A DNA stretch of 40,080 nucleotides from CAYMUL01 sp964393605 (lineage in GTDB: Bacteria; Bacteroidota; Ignavibacteria; Ignavibacteriales; Ignavibacteriaceae): positions 1-40,080 of the forward strand of contig CAYMUL010000031.1 of NCBI GenBank assembly GCA_964393605.1, given 5' to 3'. This document shows positions 15,373-24,986 of this stretch, one piece after another (position 1 is the first letter of the stretch; each line of letters begins with the position of its first letter). Made by a program: the position numbers and the translations under genes. The notes under the pieces are model-generated. The model saw only the letters and a program-made list of their open reading frames with translations. It had not been told where the DNA came from and made no database searches.

Positions 15373-18300
15373 CTATTTCAAAAATATCAATTTGTTATTC
15401 TGAACAAAATCATTTACTCTTAGCGCATAAATATAAGTTCCGGATGGAAGATTACTTGCATCGAATATTGCATCATACTTTCCAGCAGGTTGTTCACGAT
15501 GTACAAGAGTTATTATTTCTTGCCCTAATAAGTTATACACTTTCAACTGGACCAAGCCTTGTTTCTTTATTTGATAAGAAATTGTTGTTACGGGGTTAAA
15601 CGGATTTGGGTAATTCTGACTTAATTCATACTCATAAACGATATTTGACTTTTCAACATTTGAGTTAGCCTGAAACTGATTTTCTAATCGAGTTTTACTC
15701 TTTGCCAGCATACTGTTTTCTAATCGTTCATATCTTCCTCTTGAAACAAAAATAAATGTTCTTTCCATCCCTTCATTTATTGGCGGAGCTGAATAATCTA
15801 ATAAAATCATTTCATCTCTTTTTAGCTCGGCATAATCTTCGTCAAATTGATTTAACTTATTGGTTACATCACCTTGTAATGAATGTTCCGCATAAAGAAG
15901 TTGCGGGGTATAAACTATAAACGGTAACTCAAGTTTGTGACTTAGTTCTGTATAATCTATCTCTGCTTCGCTTTTAAATGCAATATCTATTTGCAAAGAA
16001 CTTGAATTCCCTTCAGGCGCTAATATCCATTGATAAGTCGGATTTTTTCTTAATCTAAACGATGAAAATTCTGCAGAGTTTTCTTTCCCGCCTTTTAAAA
16101 CACTTCCCGTAATTTGATCCTTCGCAATTGGCGGCTGTTGACCTATTAGCATTAACCACTTCTCATCTCCTATGCTGATATTTTCAAATGATAATTTTAA
16201 TGTGTCGTTTTCGCTTACATTGGCTTTTATGCTGTCTAATTCAAATAATTTTTTGAGAACATCGGTTGAATCGAGTTGAGCATTTGCAAAATATGCCGGC
16301 TTAGCAAATTGGATAATCTCCCCGTTATCATCAACAGTAATAAATGTTTCTTGCTGATGATCGACTACAAGCAGTTTCAGTTGATCTAAGTAAGATTTCT
16401 CCTGTTCAAATTCGCCAACTGCAATATAATATTTATCATCTTCAAGAATAGGTTTTGTGTAAAGTTGATAAAAGTCGGTTACATCTCCCCCGAATAAAGC
16501 AGAGTCTTGGCTTTGCGGCAAAATATTATTGTCTTCGACCCAAGTTTCTCCGTTCCATGTATAAACAAACGGACATCCATGCGGAGTTGTTGCAAATTTA
16601 ACAACATATCTTCGAACATCTGTGCCGGAACTATTAGAAACTGTACACTCCAATTCAATTCCCTCGGGCACCTCAATGGGATATTCTTTGTTTTTTATTG
16701 AAGAATTATGAATCATGTTATAATCAAACGTTATATATGCTTTGTTACCGGAAAAGGTAACAGAAACGCCCGGTTTACTGTCAAGCGCTAACCAAGTATA
16801 ATTTAAGTTTCCATTGCCTTGGTAAAGATTGCAAGTAACGGTTCCGCTACTTCCTCTATAAATTGGGTTCGGTGACTGGAGGAGGTTGGAAATGATGGGG
16901 GAGATGACTGGAATTGTTATTTCATTTGAATATATAGAATTTGTTGTATTGCGATATGAGCGCACACGATATTTGGTTTGCGCAGGTATATCTGAATCTA
17001 AAAAATAATTAACGTTTTGGCCTAAAGTTGCAATCTCTTGCCAGTTCGAATTAGGTAATTTTCTTTCAACCTTAAAACCCGTTTCATTATTTATCCAATC
17101 CGAGTGGTCGCTCCAGTTTAATTTTACTTGATTTGGTTGTAATGAAAAAGTTAAATTACCTGCAGTTGTCGGAGGTATATCTCCAATACCAAACATGACA
17201 AAATTATGCATTTCATTAATAGATACTGGGCCTTGAGCCGGCGGGTTAAAAATATAATTTGGTGCATAGTAATTATCCCAAGCTGCCATAAACATATGGA
17301 TTGAATTAATTCGGAATTCTTGTCCTAATGATAAATTTACCAATCTGGTCTTAAAAGCATTCCATAATGCAGTTGCATATCCATTCGCATCATCGTTATC
17401 GCCATACCTTCCATCTATTGTTGATACAGCATCGAAGATATTCCAAAGATGTGTTGCCACTGCCCCTTCTACAATTCTCCCATCAGTATTATTTGGTGGA
17501 ACTAAATTTCCGTCTGGGCCTCTGCCACCCTTATAGTATGGTGAATTTCCGAAAGAGTTAATTTCAAGTGCAAATAATCCATTTCCTACTTCTTCCGGGA
17601 AAACAGCGGCAGAATAAAATTCTGCCCACCCTTCTTTCCATGCAAATTCAGGATGTGAAGGGGAATTAAGATAATGAGGGCTTGGTACTGTCCCATTATT
17701 AAGTGGCATATAGTTACCAAATGCAGAATACATAACTGCATGCCCGTACTCATGTGAATGTACTTCGCGACCTCTTGCGCCCCATATTTCGTTACTTGTC
17801 AAACCGCTTGGTGAAGTATAATTTTCGTAAATTTTTATTTCATCATTACTCGAAAAATAAGCTAAACCAGATCCAGCATTATAAATAACATTAATTCTTG
17901 GTCTTGTAAAACCAAATGCATTAGCTGAAAAATTATAAGACTTTAACATGTTTTCTAAAATTCTTGCTTGCGAAGATGATACCTGTATATTTGCAACAAT
18001 GTTGCCCGTTATTTGCGTGGCTTGAATCGAATAGACCTGTGGAAATAACCAATGCATATCCGCTGCAATGTTTTTTGCTTCAACAGATACTTTTGTACTC
18101 CTAATTGCCCAATCACTTAGATAATAATAACCATTTGCATCTGTTGTTACGTAACGGACGATCGGCGTAAATGGATTTGGATAACAATTTCCATAAAAAT
18201 CACAAACAACAAAATTTTCTATTCTTACAGTTACACCAGCAAGCGGAACTTCCATTGGATTAATATAATCTAAGTTTAAATATGTAATTCGCCCGGAAAC

Positions 18301-18873
18301 AGAAATGTTGTTTTCAGTTGTCGAATTTAGCTCACTTATATTTTCTATTTCTTTTCCTACTTCATTATAAAAAGGAGTATTTTTATTGTAAACAAACTCA
18401 TTGTTTGTTGGAATATGTTGAGAATAAAAATTATCAGGCAATATTTTACTCATTATAGTTCCAGTATTACTAACCTGTAAATAAAGGTGTTCAACAAAAG
18501 AACTCTGAGAATATCCCCGCTCGTCCAAAATATGGACTATAACAAATGCCTCATAATTACCTATTTCTTCCAATTCAATTTCCCATTCCTTTGTAACTAT
18601 TTGGTCTTTGGAAAGGTTTAATAACTTTGATTCGCCTTCATTCTTTAAAATAATGTTTTTTGGTGCTCTGAATATTGTAATAATCTGCGCTGCATCTTTT
18701 AAGACTTTGAATTGCAACCTGTAAGTAGAATTATTACCAATTTTTATCTCTCTAATAAAATTAGAGTAAATAATTTGAAAACCCTGCTCTGGTTCACGAG
18801 ATGATGCTATGAGAAATTCACAAAACAAGATTAAGTATCCTAATATAAAATATCGAAGAAATAGCTGTTTCAT
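15373..18873 (-). CDS. T9SS-secreted HEYGH metallopeptidase, multidomain
   Basis: The 1166-residue exported protein has a signal peptide (to about residue 24). A carboxypeptidase-regulatory-like beta domain follows (about 190-265: SGRITYLNLDY to VTTDANGYYYLSD). The peptidase-like domain has HEYGH at 374-378 and EGWAEFYS about 30 residues later as the likely third zinc ligand, giving a gluzincin-like site. Then come a fibronectin III-like domain (about 590-670), an Ig-like domain (about 680-770), and a long beta-rich module starting CPFVYTWNGETWVEDN. The last ~80 residues are a T9SS type A sorting domain (YPNPFNP near 1088, then YNLLGQEI and LPSGTYIY). It should be secreted across the outer membrane and surface-attached or released. 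Confidence 0.93.
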   Translation of the reverse strand: MKQLFLRYFILGYLILFCEFLIASSREPEQGFQIIYSNFIREIKIGNNSTYRLQFKVLKDAAQIITIFRAPKNIILKNEGESKLLNLSKDQIVTKEWEIELEEIGNYEAFVIVHILDERGYSQSSFVEHLYLQVSNTGTIMSKILPDNFYSQHIPTNNEFVYNKNTPFYNEVGKEIENISELNSTTENNISVSGRITYLNLDYINPMEVPLAGVTVRIENFVVCDFYGNCYPNPFTPIVRYVTTDANGYYYLSDWAIRSTKVSVEAKNIAADMHWLFPQVYSIQATQITGNIVANIQVSSSQARILENMLKSYNFSANAFGFTRPRINVIYNAGSGLAYFSSNDEIKIYENYTSPSGLTSNEIWGARGREVHSHEYGHAVMYSAFGNYMPLNNGTVPSPHYLNSPSHPEFAWKEGWAEFYSAAVFPEEVGNGLFALEINSFGNSPYYKGGRGPDGNLVPPNNTDGRIVEGAVATHLWNIFDAVSTIDGRYGDNDDANGYATALWNAFKTRLVNLSLGQEFRINSIHMFMAAWDNYYAPNYIFNPPAQGPVSINEMHNFVMFGIGDIPPTTAGNLTFSLQPNQVKLNWSDHSDWINNETGFKVERKLPNSNWQEIATLGQNVNYFLDSDIPAQTKYRVRSYRNTTNSIYSNEITIPVISPIISNLLQSPNPIYRGSSGTVTCNLYQGNGNLNYTWLALDSKPGVSVTFSGNKAYITFDYNMIHNSSIKNKEYPIEVPEGIELECTVSNSSGTDVRRYVVKFATTPHGCPFVYTWNGETWVEDNNILPQSQDSALFGGDVTDFYQLYTKPILEDDKYYIAVGEFEQEKSYLDQLKLLVVDHQQETFITVDDNGEIIQFAKPAYFANAQLDSTDVLKKLFELDSIKANVSENDTLKLSFENISIGDEKWLMLIGQQPPIAKDQITGSVLKGGKENSAEFSSFRLRKNPTYQWILAPEGNSSSLQIDIAFKSEAEIDYTELSHKLELPFIVYTPQLLYAEHSLQGDVTNKLNQFDEDYAELKRDEMILLDYSAPPINEGMERTFIFVSRGRYERLENSMLAKSKTRLENQFQANSNVEKSNIVYEYELSQNYPNPFNPVTTISYQIKKQGLVQLKVYNLLGQEIITLVHREQPAGKYDAIFDASNLPSGTYIYALRVNDFVQNNKLIFLK

Positions 18874-18926
18874 TTTGTTTTTCCTTTCAATGTATGGTTC
18901 AAGATTTCAAAAATTTAAAACTTCTT

Positions 18927-19934
18927 CTAAAAACTTTTATTTAGTTTTAATAACCAAATGTCATGCGGACCCAGTGGTTTAGCATCCACTATAGGAACTA
19001 CAGACAAAGCTAAGTATTTACTATCGGATGACCAAGAAATATAGCTCGCATAAGTCCCGCCTTCTTTTGGGCTTATAAGATTTACATCTAACTTGGTTAC
19101 TTTTCCAGTTGTCACTTCTATTATTCCAACATTACTCGGTAGATAACGATTTAATGAATTATCACTATAGACAATTTTTTTTCCATCAGGGCTGCAAGTC
19201 AACCATTCAGCATAAACTTCTCCTGCTTTAACTGTATTTGTTTCTAAGTTACGAATCGAATATTTGACTGGTTGAGGATATATAAGGTTCTTTCCATCTG
19301 GCGAAATGTCAAAACCAAAATAACCGAATGGTTCAGCAAATAATAGTTCTAACTTGTTATTATATCTTGAGAATAAATAATAGCCTCGTGGTAAATAACT
19401 CGTCATCCCTTCCCCATAAATTATAAGAGTTGTATCACCTGGCATAAACTTGGCGCCATATACGGCTGTTAAACCTGTCTCAATCGGTTCTTTTATCTGA
19501 GTTTGTATGTTAAATATAGATAAAATGCCGGATATATTGTTTTTTAAACTGTCTATGAATACTAACTCCGAACCATTTGTCGATAAAGTAATAAAGCCAA
19601 TGTCTCCTTTAATTAAGGATTGTGGGTTGAATACTGATACTGAGGAAAGTAATACACCATTCGATAAAGAACCAATTGTATCCCCACTTATATAATTACT
19701 AATAACGTAAAGAAAATCATTTGTAGGTTTAAAGATTGGGCAATTATAATTAATACCAAAGCCTACAGTGCGCGGGTATGTTAGCGGGATAAGATTAGAA
19801 TTTCTTTTCCATTCTTCATCTTCAGTATTGTTAACACTTTTATTACAAGCTACAGTGATAAAGAAGAAAAGTAAATTGATTAAAAAAAATATTAGAACAA
19901 TAATGTTTTTTATAAAAATTGCTTTCTCTAACAT
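18927..19934 (-). CDS. TolB-like beta-propeller lipoprotein
   Basis: The 335-residue protein has a long hydrophobic N-terminus (residues 9-29) ending in a probable lipobox, TVAC, with the lipidated cysteine near residue 30. The body carries PD40/TolB-type repeats: DISPDGKNLIYP, CSPDGKKIVYSDN and ISWSSDSKYLALSV. Such propellers are protein-interaction or peptidoglycan-side scaffolds. The gene is 53 nt upstream of the T9SS peptidase gene on the same strand, and codon use is AT-rich like that gene. It may be a partner of it; no specific function can be given. Confidence 0.83.
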   Translation of the reverse strand: MLEKAIFIKNIIVLIFFLINLLFFFITVACNKSVNNTEDEEWKRNSNLIPLTYPRTVGFGINYNCPIFKPTNDFLYVISNYISGDTIGSLSNGVLLSSVSVFNPQSLIKGDIGFITLSTNGSELVFIDSLKNNISGILSIFNIQTQIKEPIETGLTAVYGAKFMPGDTTLIIYGEGMTSYLPRGYYLFSRYNNKLELLFAEPFGYFGFDISPDGKNLIYPQPVKYSIRNLETNTVKAGEVYAEWLTCSPDGKKIVYSDNSLNRYLPSNVGIIEVTTGKVTKLDVNLISPKEGGTYASYISWSSDSKYLALSVVPIVDAKPLGPHDIWLLKLNKSF

Positions 19935-20073
19935 TTAAGGAAATCCAAATATTAAATAATTAAGGATACTAATTTCAAAACCATTAAAGTTATTCAATTT
20001 CGGTATAAATATTCTCATTTTTCGCATCATAGTTAATTTTTTTATGGGAATGCAAAACGTGCAAATCGTTCTT

Positions 20074-21291
20074 CTACTTTTTCCCGAACAACTGTCCCTT
20101 CAAATCATCGAGATAACTCTTTACAGAATCGAGAACCGCATCATCGGAGCCTTCAAGTCCATCCAAAAATTTATTCAACTGCGGATCGAATTTGTACAAT
20201 CGTTTTATTTCTGCGATAATATCGGTAGAAGAATTTTTTTCCATTTCTTCTTTCTTTAAAAGATGTCCGTAAAGTTCCGAAACTGCCGAGAGTTTTGCTT
20301 CTTTAAGAATTTGGTTTTGCGCAATGTAAAGTTCTTCGTATGATTTCTTAACCTCGTCAAGCTGCTTTTTCAATTCATCGTGAAGAAGAGCATTTTCAAT
20401 TGCAATGCCGGTGCTGCCTGCCATTGCGGAAAGAAACAACTCATCTTCTTTTGTGAACTTACCCGATTTTTTATTTAATATTTGAAATACGCCAATCACT
20501 TCGCCCTGAAAATTTTTCATCGGAAGGCAGAGCAAACTTTTTGTAACGAAGCCTGTCTTTAAATCAACTTCTTTATTGAATTTCGGATGTTGATACGGCT
20601 CATCGATAATTTGAACTTGACCGCTCATTGCAACTTCGCCGGCAATTCCTCTATCCATCGGGAATCTTATCTCTTTAGATTTAATGCCGATACCGGTCCT
20701 ACTCCAAAGTTCTTTAGTTTTTTTGTCAACTATAAAAAGAGTAGCACGTTCGGCGGCAAGTGTTTCAGCCGCTAGTTCGATGATGTGTTGTAATAGTAAT
20801 TCGAAATCTGTAATGGAATTCAGACTTCTCGAAATTTCCAAAAGAACGGATAATTTTTTCGACTCGTGAAGTACTTCGTCGATTTTTGTTTCTTTTTTTG
20901 TAACCGGTTTGGGAACACCAGCGAGTGCTTCATCCACGCGAAGAATATTTCCGGCAACGAAAATTAATTCTTCTATCTTCAATGGTTTTAAAATGAACTC
21001 GGCAATCTTTGTACCGAAAACGATATCCTTCGTATCATAAAAATATGAAGAGACAAGCACGATCGGCAATCCGCCGCTTGCGCTGTACACTTGATCGACA
21101 AACTCAATCTCACTCATTACAGGGTTAATTACTTCCATGATGATAAGATCAAACTTTTGCTCCATCAGAGATTGCAGTGCGGTTTTATTCTTCTCTTTAA
21201 AAAGTAATGTGTGCGATCCCTGTGCCGCAAACGCCAGATAAATACTTTCGGTTTCTCTGTTGCCCGAAAAAACAACTACATTTTTACTCAT
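20074..21291 (-). CDS. Degenerate receiver domain fused to a GAF domain
   Basis: The 405-residue cytosolic protein has three parts. Residues 1-125 form a response-regulator receiver-like fold, with the conserved lysine in LKP (FILKPLKIEEL) and a serine in VLVSSYF. The phosphoacceptor position is glutamate (E53 in IIMEVINP) instead of aspartate, and the N-terminal acidic pair is missing. Residues about 165-315 are a GAF domain (ERATLFIVDKKTKEL, GIAGEVAMSG, then KSGKFTKEDELFLSAMA). A coiled coil follows at about 315-360 with a charged tail. There is no kinase, cyclase or DNA-binding output, so it probably acts by protein contact, possibly independent of phosphorylation. Confidence 0.88.
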   Translation of the reverse strand: MSKNVVVFSGNRETESIYLAFAAQGSHTLLFKEKNKTALQSLMEQKFDLIIMEVINPVMSEIEFVDQVYSASGGLPIVLVSSYFYDTKDIVFGTKIAEFILKPLKIEELIFVAGNILRVDEALAGVPKPVTKKETKIDEVLHESKKLSVLLEISRSLNSITDFELLLQHIIELAAETLAAERATLFIVDKKTKELWSRTGIGIKSKEIRFPMDRGIAGEVAMSGQVQIIDEPYQHPKFNKEVDLKTGFVTKSLLCLPMKNFQGEVIGVFQILNKKSGKFTKEDELFLSAMAGSTGIAIENALLHDELKKQLDEVKKSYEELYIAQNQILKEAKLSAVSELYGHLLKKEEMEKNSSTDIIAEIKRLYKFDPQLNKFLDGLEGSDDAVLDSVKSYLDDLKGQLFGKK

Positions 21292-21373
21292 CTTTACAAC
21301 ATTTATTCCTTTAATGCTGAAAAATTATAAAAAGATTCGCTCAATTCCAATTAAAGATTCCCGACTTGACGAT

Positions 21374-23110
21374 TTATTCTTTTGATTGTTCGCTCTGTTC
21401 AGCGATTTGATATTGAATTTCGAATTCATTAATCTGCGTTGATGTTGCTTCGCTTCTATTTTTGCTCATCATAATTTCCAATTCGGAAATGGAATTGAAA
21501 TTTTTCAAGTAATAAATTTTTACGAAGTTTCTGTTTTTTATCAGCCAGTTAAGAATGATTTTCATCTTCTCCAAATCTTCTTCATCCGCATTTGAGTAAT
21601 TAAAAATTGTGCCGCTAAAATAATCTTCCAGCGCGATCTCAAAATTTTTTCCGCCGTCAATAATATTATTGCGAATAAAAATTTTCCCTTTTAGCATGAG
21701 AAGAAAATCCTTCTTGTTATTGTAACCTGTAACTTCTATCAAAATGTTTGCTTCATTCACCGGTTCGGAAAGTAGTGAAGTTTTGTGAACTTGATTTAAA
21801 AGTAAATCGACAATCTCCTTCTGTTCGGCGGCTCTTTCAAACTTGAGCTCCTGCGAATATTCTTTCATCTTGTTTAAGTGCCGTGAGATGAATCCTTGAA
21901 TATTGCCCCGCATAAAGTCTTTAAACTTTTCCACTTCTTCATCGTAAAGAATCTTATCACTACTTATACAAGGCGCGGTACATCTTTCAATATCGTAAAG
22001 AAAACATTTAGTTCCTTTTTTGAATTCTTTATCCGAACACTCGCGTAGTGCAAGCGACTTATCAATTATCTCCGAAATCTGTTCCGCTTTTTTTCGTGAG
22101 ATGAATAAACCATAATAATCATTACCGTCGAATTCAAATTTATTTGTCAAAGTAAGTGAAGGGAATTTATGTGTGAGATTTAATTTCAAAAAATATTTAT
22201 CGCCGTAACTCTTCAGTTGATAATTATGCTTTGGAAGAATTATCTTGATCATCTCGGCTTCGGCAAGAAGCGCGGTCAATTCCGAGTTTGTAGCGCGCGT
22301 TCTGATTTTACGCGCTTGTTTTATAATTTTATTTCCTTTGCGCGTTCCTTTACCGGTGATGTAGGAACGAATGCGCTCCGAAAGTGATTTCGCTTTTCCG
22401 ATATAAATCACTTCTCCCTTTGAGTTTATGAAAAAATAAATTCCCGGTCCGGCAGGGAGGTTCGCAAAATCTCCGAGCACATCTTGATGCACAATTTTCT
22501 GAATCGCTTTCGTGCGCGGAAGATGTTGAAAATTTAAAAGTTCTCCGACGGAATAAATTGCATTTTCTTTTTTCAGAGATGCACACATCTTTGTAAAAAT
22601 TTTTGATGTTACAATAATATCATCGATAGCGCGGTGTGAGAAATCTTGATGCAACCTGAAAAATTTTGCGAGATTTGGGAGCGAACGACTTTTCAGGTGC
22701 GGATAAAGTCTGCGCGCCATTCGCACCGTGCAAACATTTAGCGGCTTAAAATTTTCTACACCACTTTGCTGAAATTCTTTGGTCAAAAAACTGATGTCAA
22801 ATTTTACGTTATGCCCGACTACAACGGAGTCCTCAAAATAATTAATCAAATCTGAACGAACATCTTCGAAGAAGGGCGCATCATACACATCGTCATCGGT
22901 TATTCCGGTTAAGTTTGTTATGAAGTTCGGAATGCGTGTGCCGGGATTTACGAAAGTGTTGTAAGAATTTATTATCTCAAAATTTTTAAGTTGTACAATA
23001 CCCACTTCGATAATCTTATCGTATCTGGGGCTCAAGCCCGTAGTTTCCACATCCACAAAAGTGAAAAGTTGGTCTTCAATTTTTATATCGAAAAGTAAAT
23101 CGGAATTCAT
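21374..23110 (-). CDS. DEDDh exonuclease fused to GIY-YIG/UVR nuclease (Cho-like)
   Basis: The 578-residue protein fuses two nucleases. The N-terminal DnaQ-like exonuclease has D20/E22 (FVDVETTG), D105 (VGHNVKFD) and H159/D164 (SHRAIDD), a full DEDDh set. The GIY-YIG domain has GIY 223-225, YIG 236-238 and R246. The cysteine segment CFLYDIERCTAPC and a UVR motif (SQELKFERAAEQKEIVDLL) then match UvrC, but the UvrC RNase H-like and HhH domains are absent. It is thus like the E. coli Cho endonuclease plus a proofreading-type exonuclease. Similar fusions occur in other phyla. It probably takes part in nucleotide excision repair or lesion trimming. Confidence 0.94.
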   Translation of the reverse strand: MNSDLLFDIKIEDQLFTFVDVETTGLSPRYDKIIEVGIVQLKNFEIINSYNTFVNPGTRIPNFITNLTGITDDDVYDAPFFEDVRSDLINYFEDSVVVGHNVKFDISFLTKEFQQSGVENFKPLNVCTVRMARRLYPHLKSRSLPNLAKFFRLHQDFSHRAIDDIIVTSKIFTKMCASLKKENAIYSVGELLNFQHLPRTKAIQKIVHQDVLGDFANLPAGPGIYFFINSKGEVIYIGKAKSLSERIRSYITGKGTRKGNKIIKQARKIRTRATNSELTALLAEAEMIKIILPKHNYQLKSYGDKYFLKLNLTHKFPSLTLTNKFEFDGNDYYGLFISRKKAEQISEIIDKSLALRECSDKEFKKGTKCFLYDIERCTAPCISSDKILYDEEVEKFKDFMRGNIQGFISRHLNKMKEYSQELKFERAAEQKEIVDLLLNQVHKTSLLSEPVNEANILIEVTGYNNKKDFLLMLKGKIFIRNNIIDGGKNFEIALEDYFSGTIFNYSNADEEDLEKMKIILNWLIKNRNFVKIYYLKNFNSISELEIMMSKNRSEATSTQINEFEIQYQIAEQSEQSKE

Positions 23111-23295
23111 AAATCAATCATGCTTTAATAAAAATGCATTCGGTTGCCAAACCGATAATTTTACTCTTTCCTTTTCAGAGATGGATGCTATACTTTTGAA
23201 ACTCAAAATATAATTTTTAGAAATTTTAGAATTGTTTGGAATAATCGGTTTAAACTTAAAACCATTTTGGATATATTCGAAAGAGAATTTGTAAC

Positions 23296-24102
23296 ATGAA
23301 TGATATAAAAATACTTTTTGTCGGTGATATAATCGGAAAACCGGGAATGGAATTCGTACGAACTTACCTCCCGGGATTGATTCAGAAATATAAACCCGAC
23401 TTTATAATTGCCAACGGAGAAAATGTTTTTGAAGGAAAAGGAATCACAAGCAAAGAAGGAGAAGCTCTTTTTAGTTTGGGTGTCAATGTAATTACCGGCG
23501 GAAATCATATCTGGGATAAACATCAATCGCAAGAATATTTTAAGTCCGAACCGCGAGTATTACGACCGTTAAATTATCCGAGAGGCACGCATGGCAACGG
23601 CTTCATTGTTGTCGAAACTGAATTCGGAAAAATTGCAGTCGCAAATCTTCAAGGAAGGACTTTCATGTCAACCATCGATTGTCCTTTTCGTTCTGCGGAA
23701 TGGTTCTTATCTAAAGTTAAAGATGAAGCAAAAATATTTTTTATAGATTTTCATGCAGAAGCAACTGCTGAAAAAATTGCATTTGCAAAATTTCTTGATG
23801 GAAAAGTGTCGGCAATAGTCGGAACACACACACACGTGCAAACAGCCGACGAAAGAATTTTGCCCGGTGGAACAGCGTATATCACCGATGTTGGAATGAG
23901 CGGTCCTTATGAATCGGTTATCGGAATGAAAACTCAAGCGGCAATCAATCGCTTTATTTATCAAACTCCGCAGAAGTATGAAACGGCAACGGAAGACTTG
24001 CACATCTGCGCCGTGTTGATTGAGGTTAATAAAGAAACCGGAAAATCCGGAAAAATTTTGCGAATCGTTTTCCCTGAATTTGAAAAAGGAAATGAAAATT
24101 GA
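23296..24102 (+). CDS. YmdB-type metallophosphoesterase (TIGR00282 family)
   Basis: The 268-residue length is typical for the YmdB/TIGR00282 calcineurin-like phosphoesterases. Seen motifs are ILFVGDIIGKPG at residues 5-16 (metal-binding D), ANGENVFEGKG, GGNHIWDK, FHAEATAEK, VGTHTHVQTAD and DVGMSGPYESVIG. Members such as Bacillus YmdB cleave cyclic nucleotides and affect RNA turnover and late-phase gene expression. The ATG at 23296 follows a 185-bp divergent spacer shared with the exonuclease fusion gene. The stop TGA overlaps the TTG start of folD by 4 nt (TTGA). It heads a seven-gene overlapping run. Confidence 0.93.
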   Translation: MNDIKILFVGDIIGKPGMEFVRTYLPGLIQKYKPDFIIANGENVFEGKGITSKEGEALFSLGVNVITGGNHIWDKHQSQEYFKSEPRVLRPLNYPRGTHGNGFIVVETEFGKIAVANLQGRTFMSTIDCPFRSAEWFLSKVKDEAKIFFIDFHAEATAEKIAFAKFLDGKVSAIVGTHTHVQTADERILPGGTAYITDVGMSGPYESVIGMKTQAAINRFIYQTPQKYETATEDLHICAVLIEVNKETGKSGKILRIVFPEFEKGNEN

Positions 24103-24986
24103 TAATTCTTGACGGTAAAAAAATTTCTGCGGAAATTAAATCCGAACTAAAAATAAAAGTAGAAAAACTTAAATCGAATGGAATGCGTTTGCCAGGGTTG
24201 GTTGCAATTCTTGTCGGTGATAATCCTGCTTCACAAGTTTATGTTAAGAGTAAAAGCAAGTCGTGTGATGAAGTAGGATTCTTTTCACGAATAGAAAATT
24301 TAGCATCCTCAACTTCCGAAAATGATTTACTCGCGCTCGTGGAAAAATACAATAACGATAATTCGATTCACGGAATTTTAGTTCAACTGCCGCTCCCAAA
24401 ACATATCGATGAAAATAAAATTATAAATGCAATTTCTCCCAAAAAAGATGTCGATGGTTTTCATCCTTTCAATGTCGGAGAACTTGTAATCGGCAATGAA
24501 ACCCTTTATCCATGCACCCCGGCGGGCATTCAAGAAATTCTGAAAAGATATAAAATCGAAACAAAAGGAAAACACGTTGTTGTTTTGGGAAGAAGTAATA
24601 TTGTCGGTAAACCGATTGCGAACATCATGCTTCAGAAAAAAGATTTAGCAAACGCGGTTGTTACAATTTGTCATTCCGCCGCAAAAAATTTGAAGCAATT
24701 CACAACACAAGCGGACATATTGATTGCCGCCATCGGAAGCCCTAACTTTGTAACCGCAGATATGATAAAAGAGGACGCGGTTGTTATCGATGTCGGAATA
24801 AATCGTATCGAAGATCAATCTTCACCGAAAGGATACAAGATTGTCGGCGATGTTAAGTTTGATGAAGTATCGCAAAAAGCATCTTACATTACCCCCGTTC
24901 CGGGAGGAATTGGTTTGATGACTATTGCAATGCTTTTACAAAATACTTTTAAAGCATATTCATTAATTGAGAATTATCATGAGTGA
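24099..24986 (+). CDS. folD: Methylenetetrahydrofolate dehydrogenase/cyclohydrolase
   Basis: FolD interconverts 5,10-methylene-THF and 10-formyl-THF in one-carbon metabolism. The 295-residue length is normal. Conserved parts are YVKSKSKSCDEVGF (with the catalytic lysine), GILVQLPLPKHI, KDVDGFHPFNVG, the NADP-site VVLGRSNIVGKP and the C-terminal TPVPGGIGLMT. The start is TTG at 24099 because the conserved N-terminal ILDGKKIS begins there. It overlaps the preceding stop by 4 nt and the following deoC start by 8 nt. Confidence 0.95.
   Translation: MIILDGKKISAEIKSELKIKVEKLKSNGMRLPGLVAILVGDNPASQVYVKSKSKSCDEVGFFSRIENLASSTSENDLLALVEKYNNDNSIHGILVQLPLPKHIDENKIINAISPKKDVDGFHPFNVGELVIGNETLYPCTPAGIQEILKRYKIETKGKHVVVLGRSNIVGKPIANIMLQKKDLANAVVTICHSAAKNLKQFTTQADILIAAIGSPNFVTADMIKEDAVVIDVGINRIEDQSSPKGYKIVGDVKFDEVSQKASYITPVPGGIGLMTIAMLLQNTFKAYSLIENYHE

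Noticed and set aside
18165..18205. A YPNPFTP segment inside the 1166-residue protein resembles the T9SS tail motif
   Set aside because: It lies near residue 225 within the carboxypeptidase-regulatory-like domain, not at the C-terminus; the real sorting domain is at the end of the protein.
21374..23110. Annotation as UvrC
   Set aside because: It has the GIY-YIG and UVR parts but not the C-terminal RNase H-like and HhH domains, and it carries an N-terminal exonuclease.
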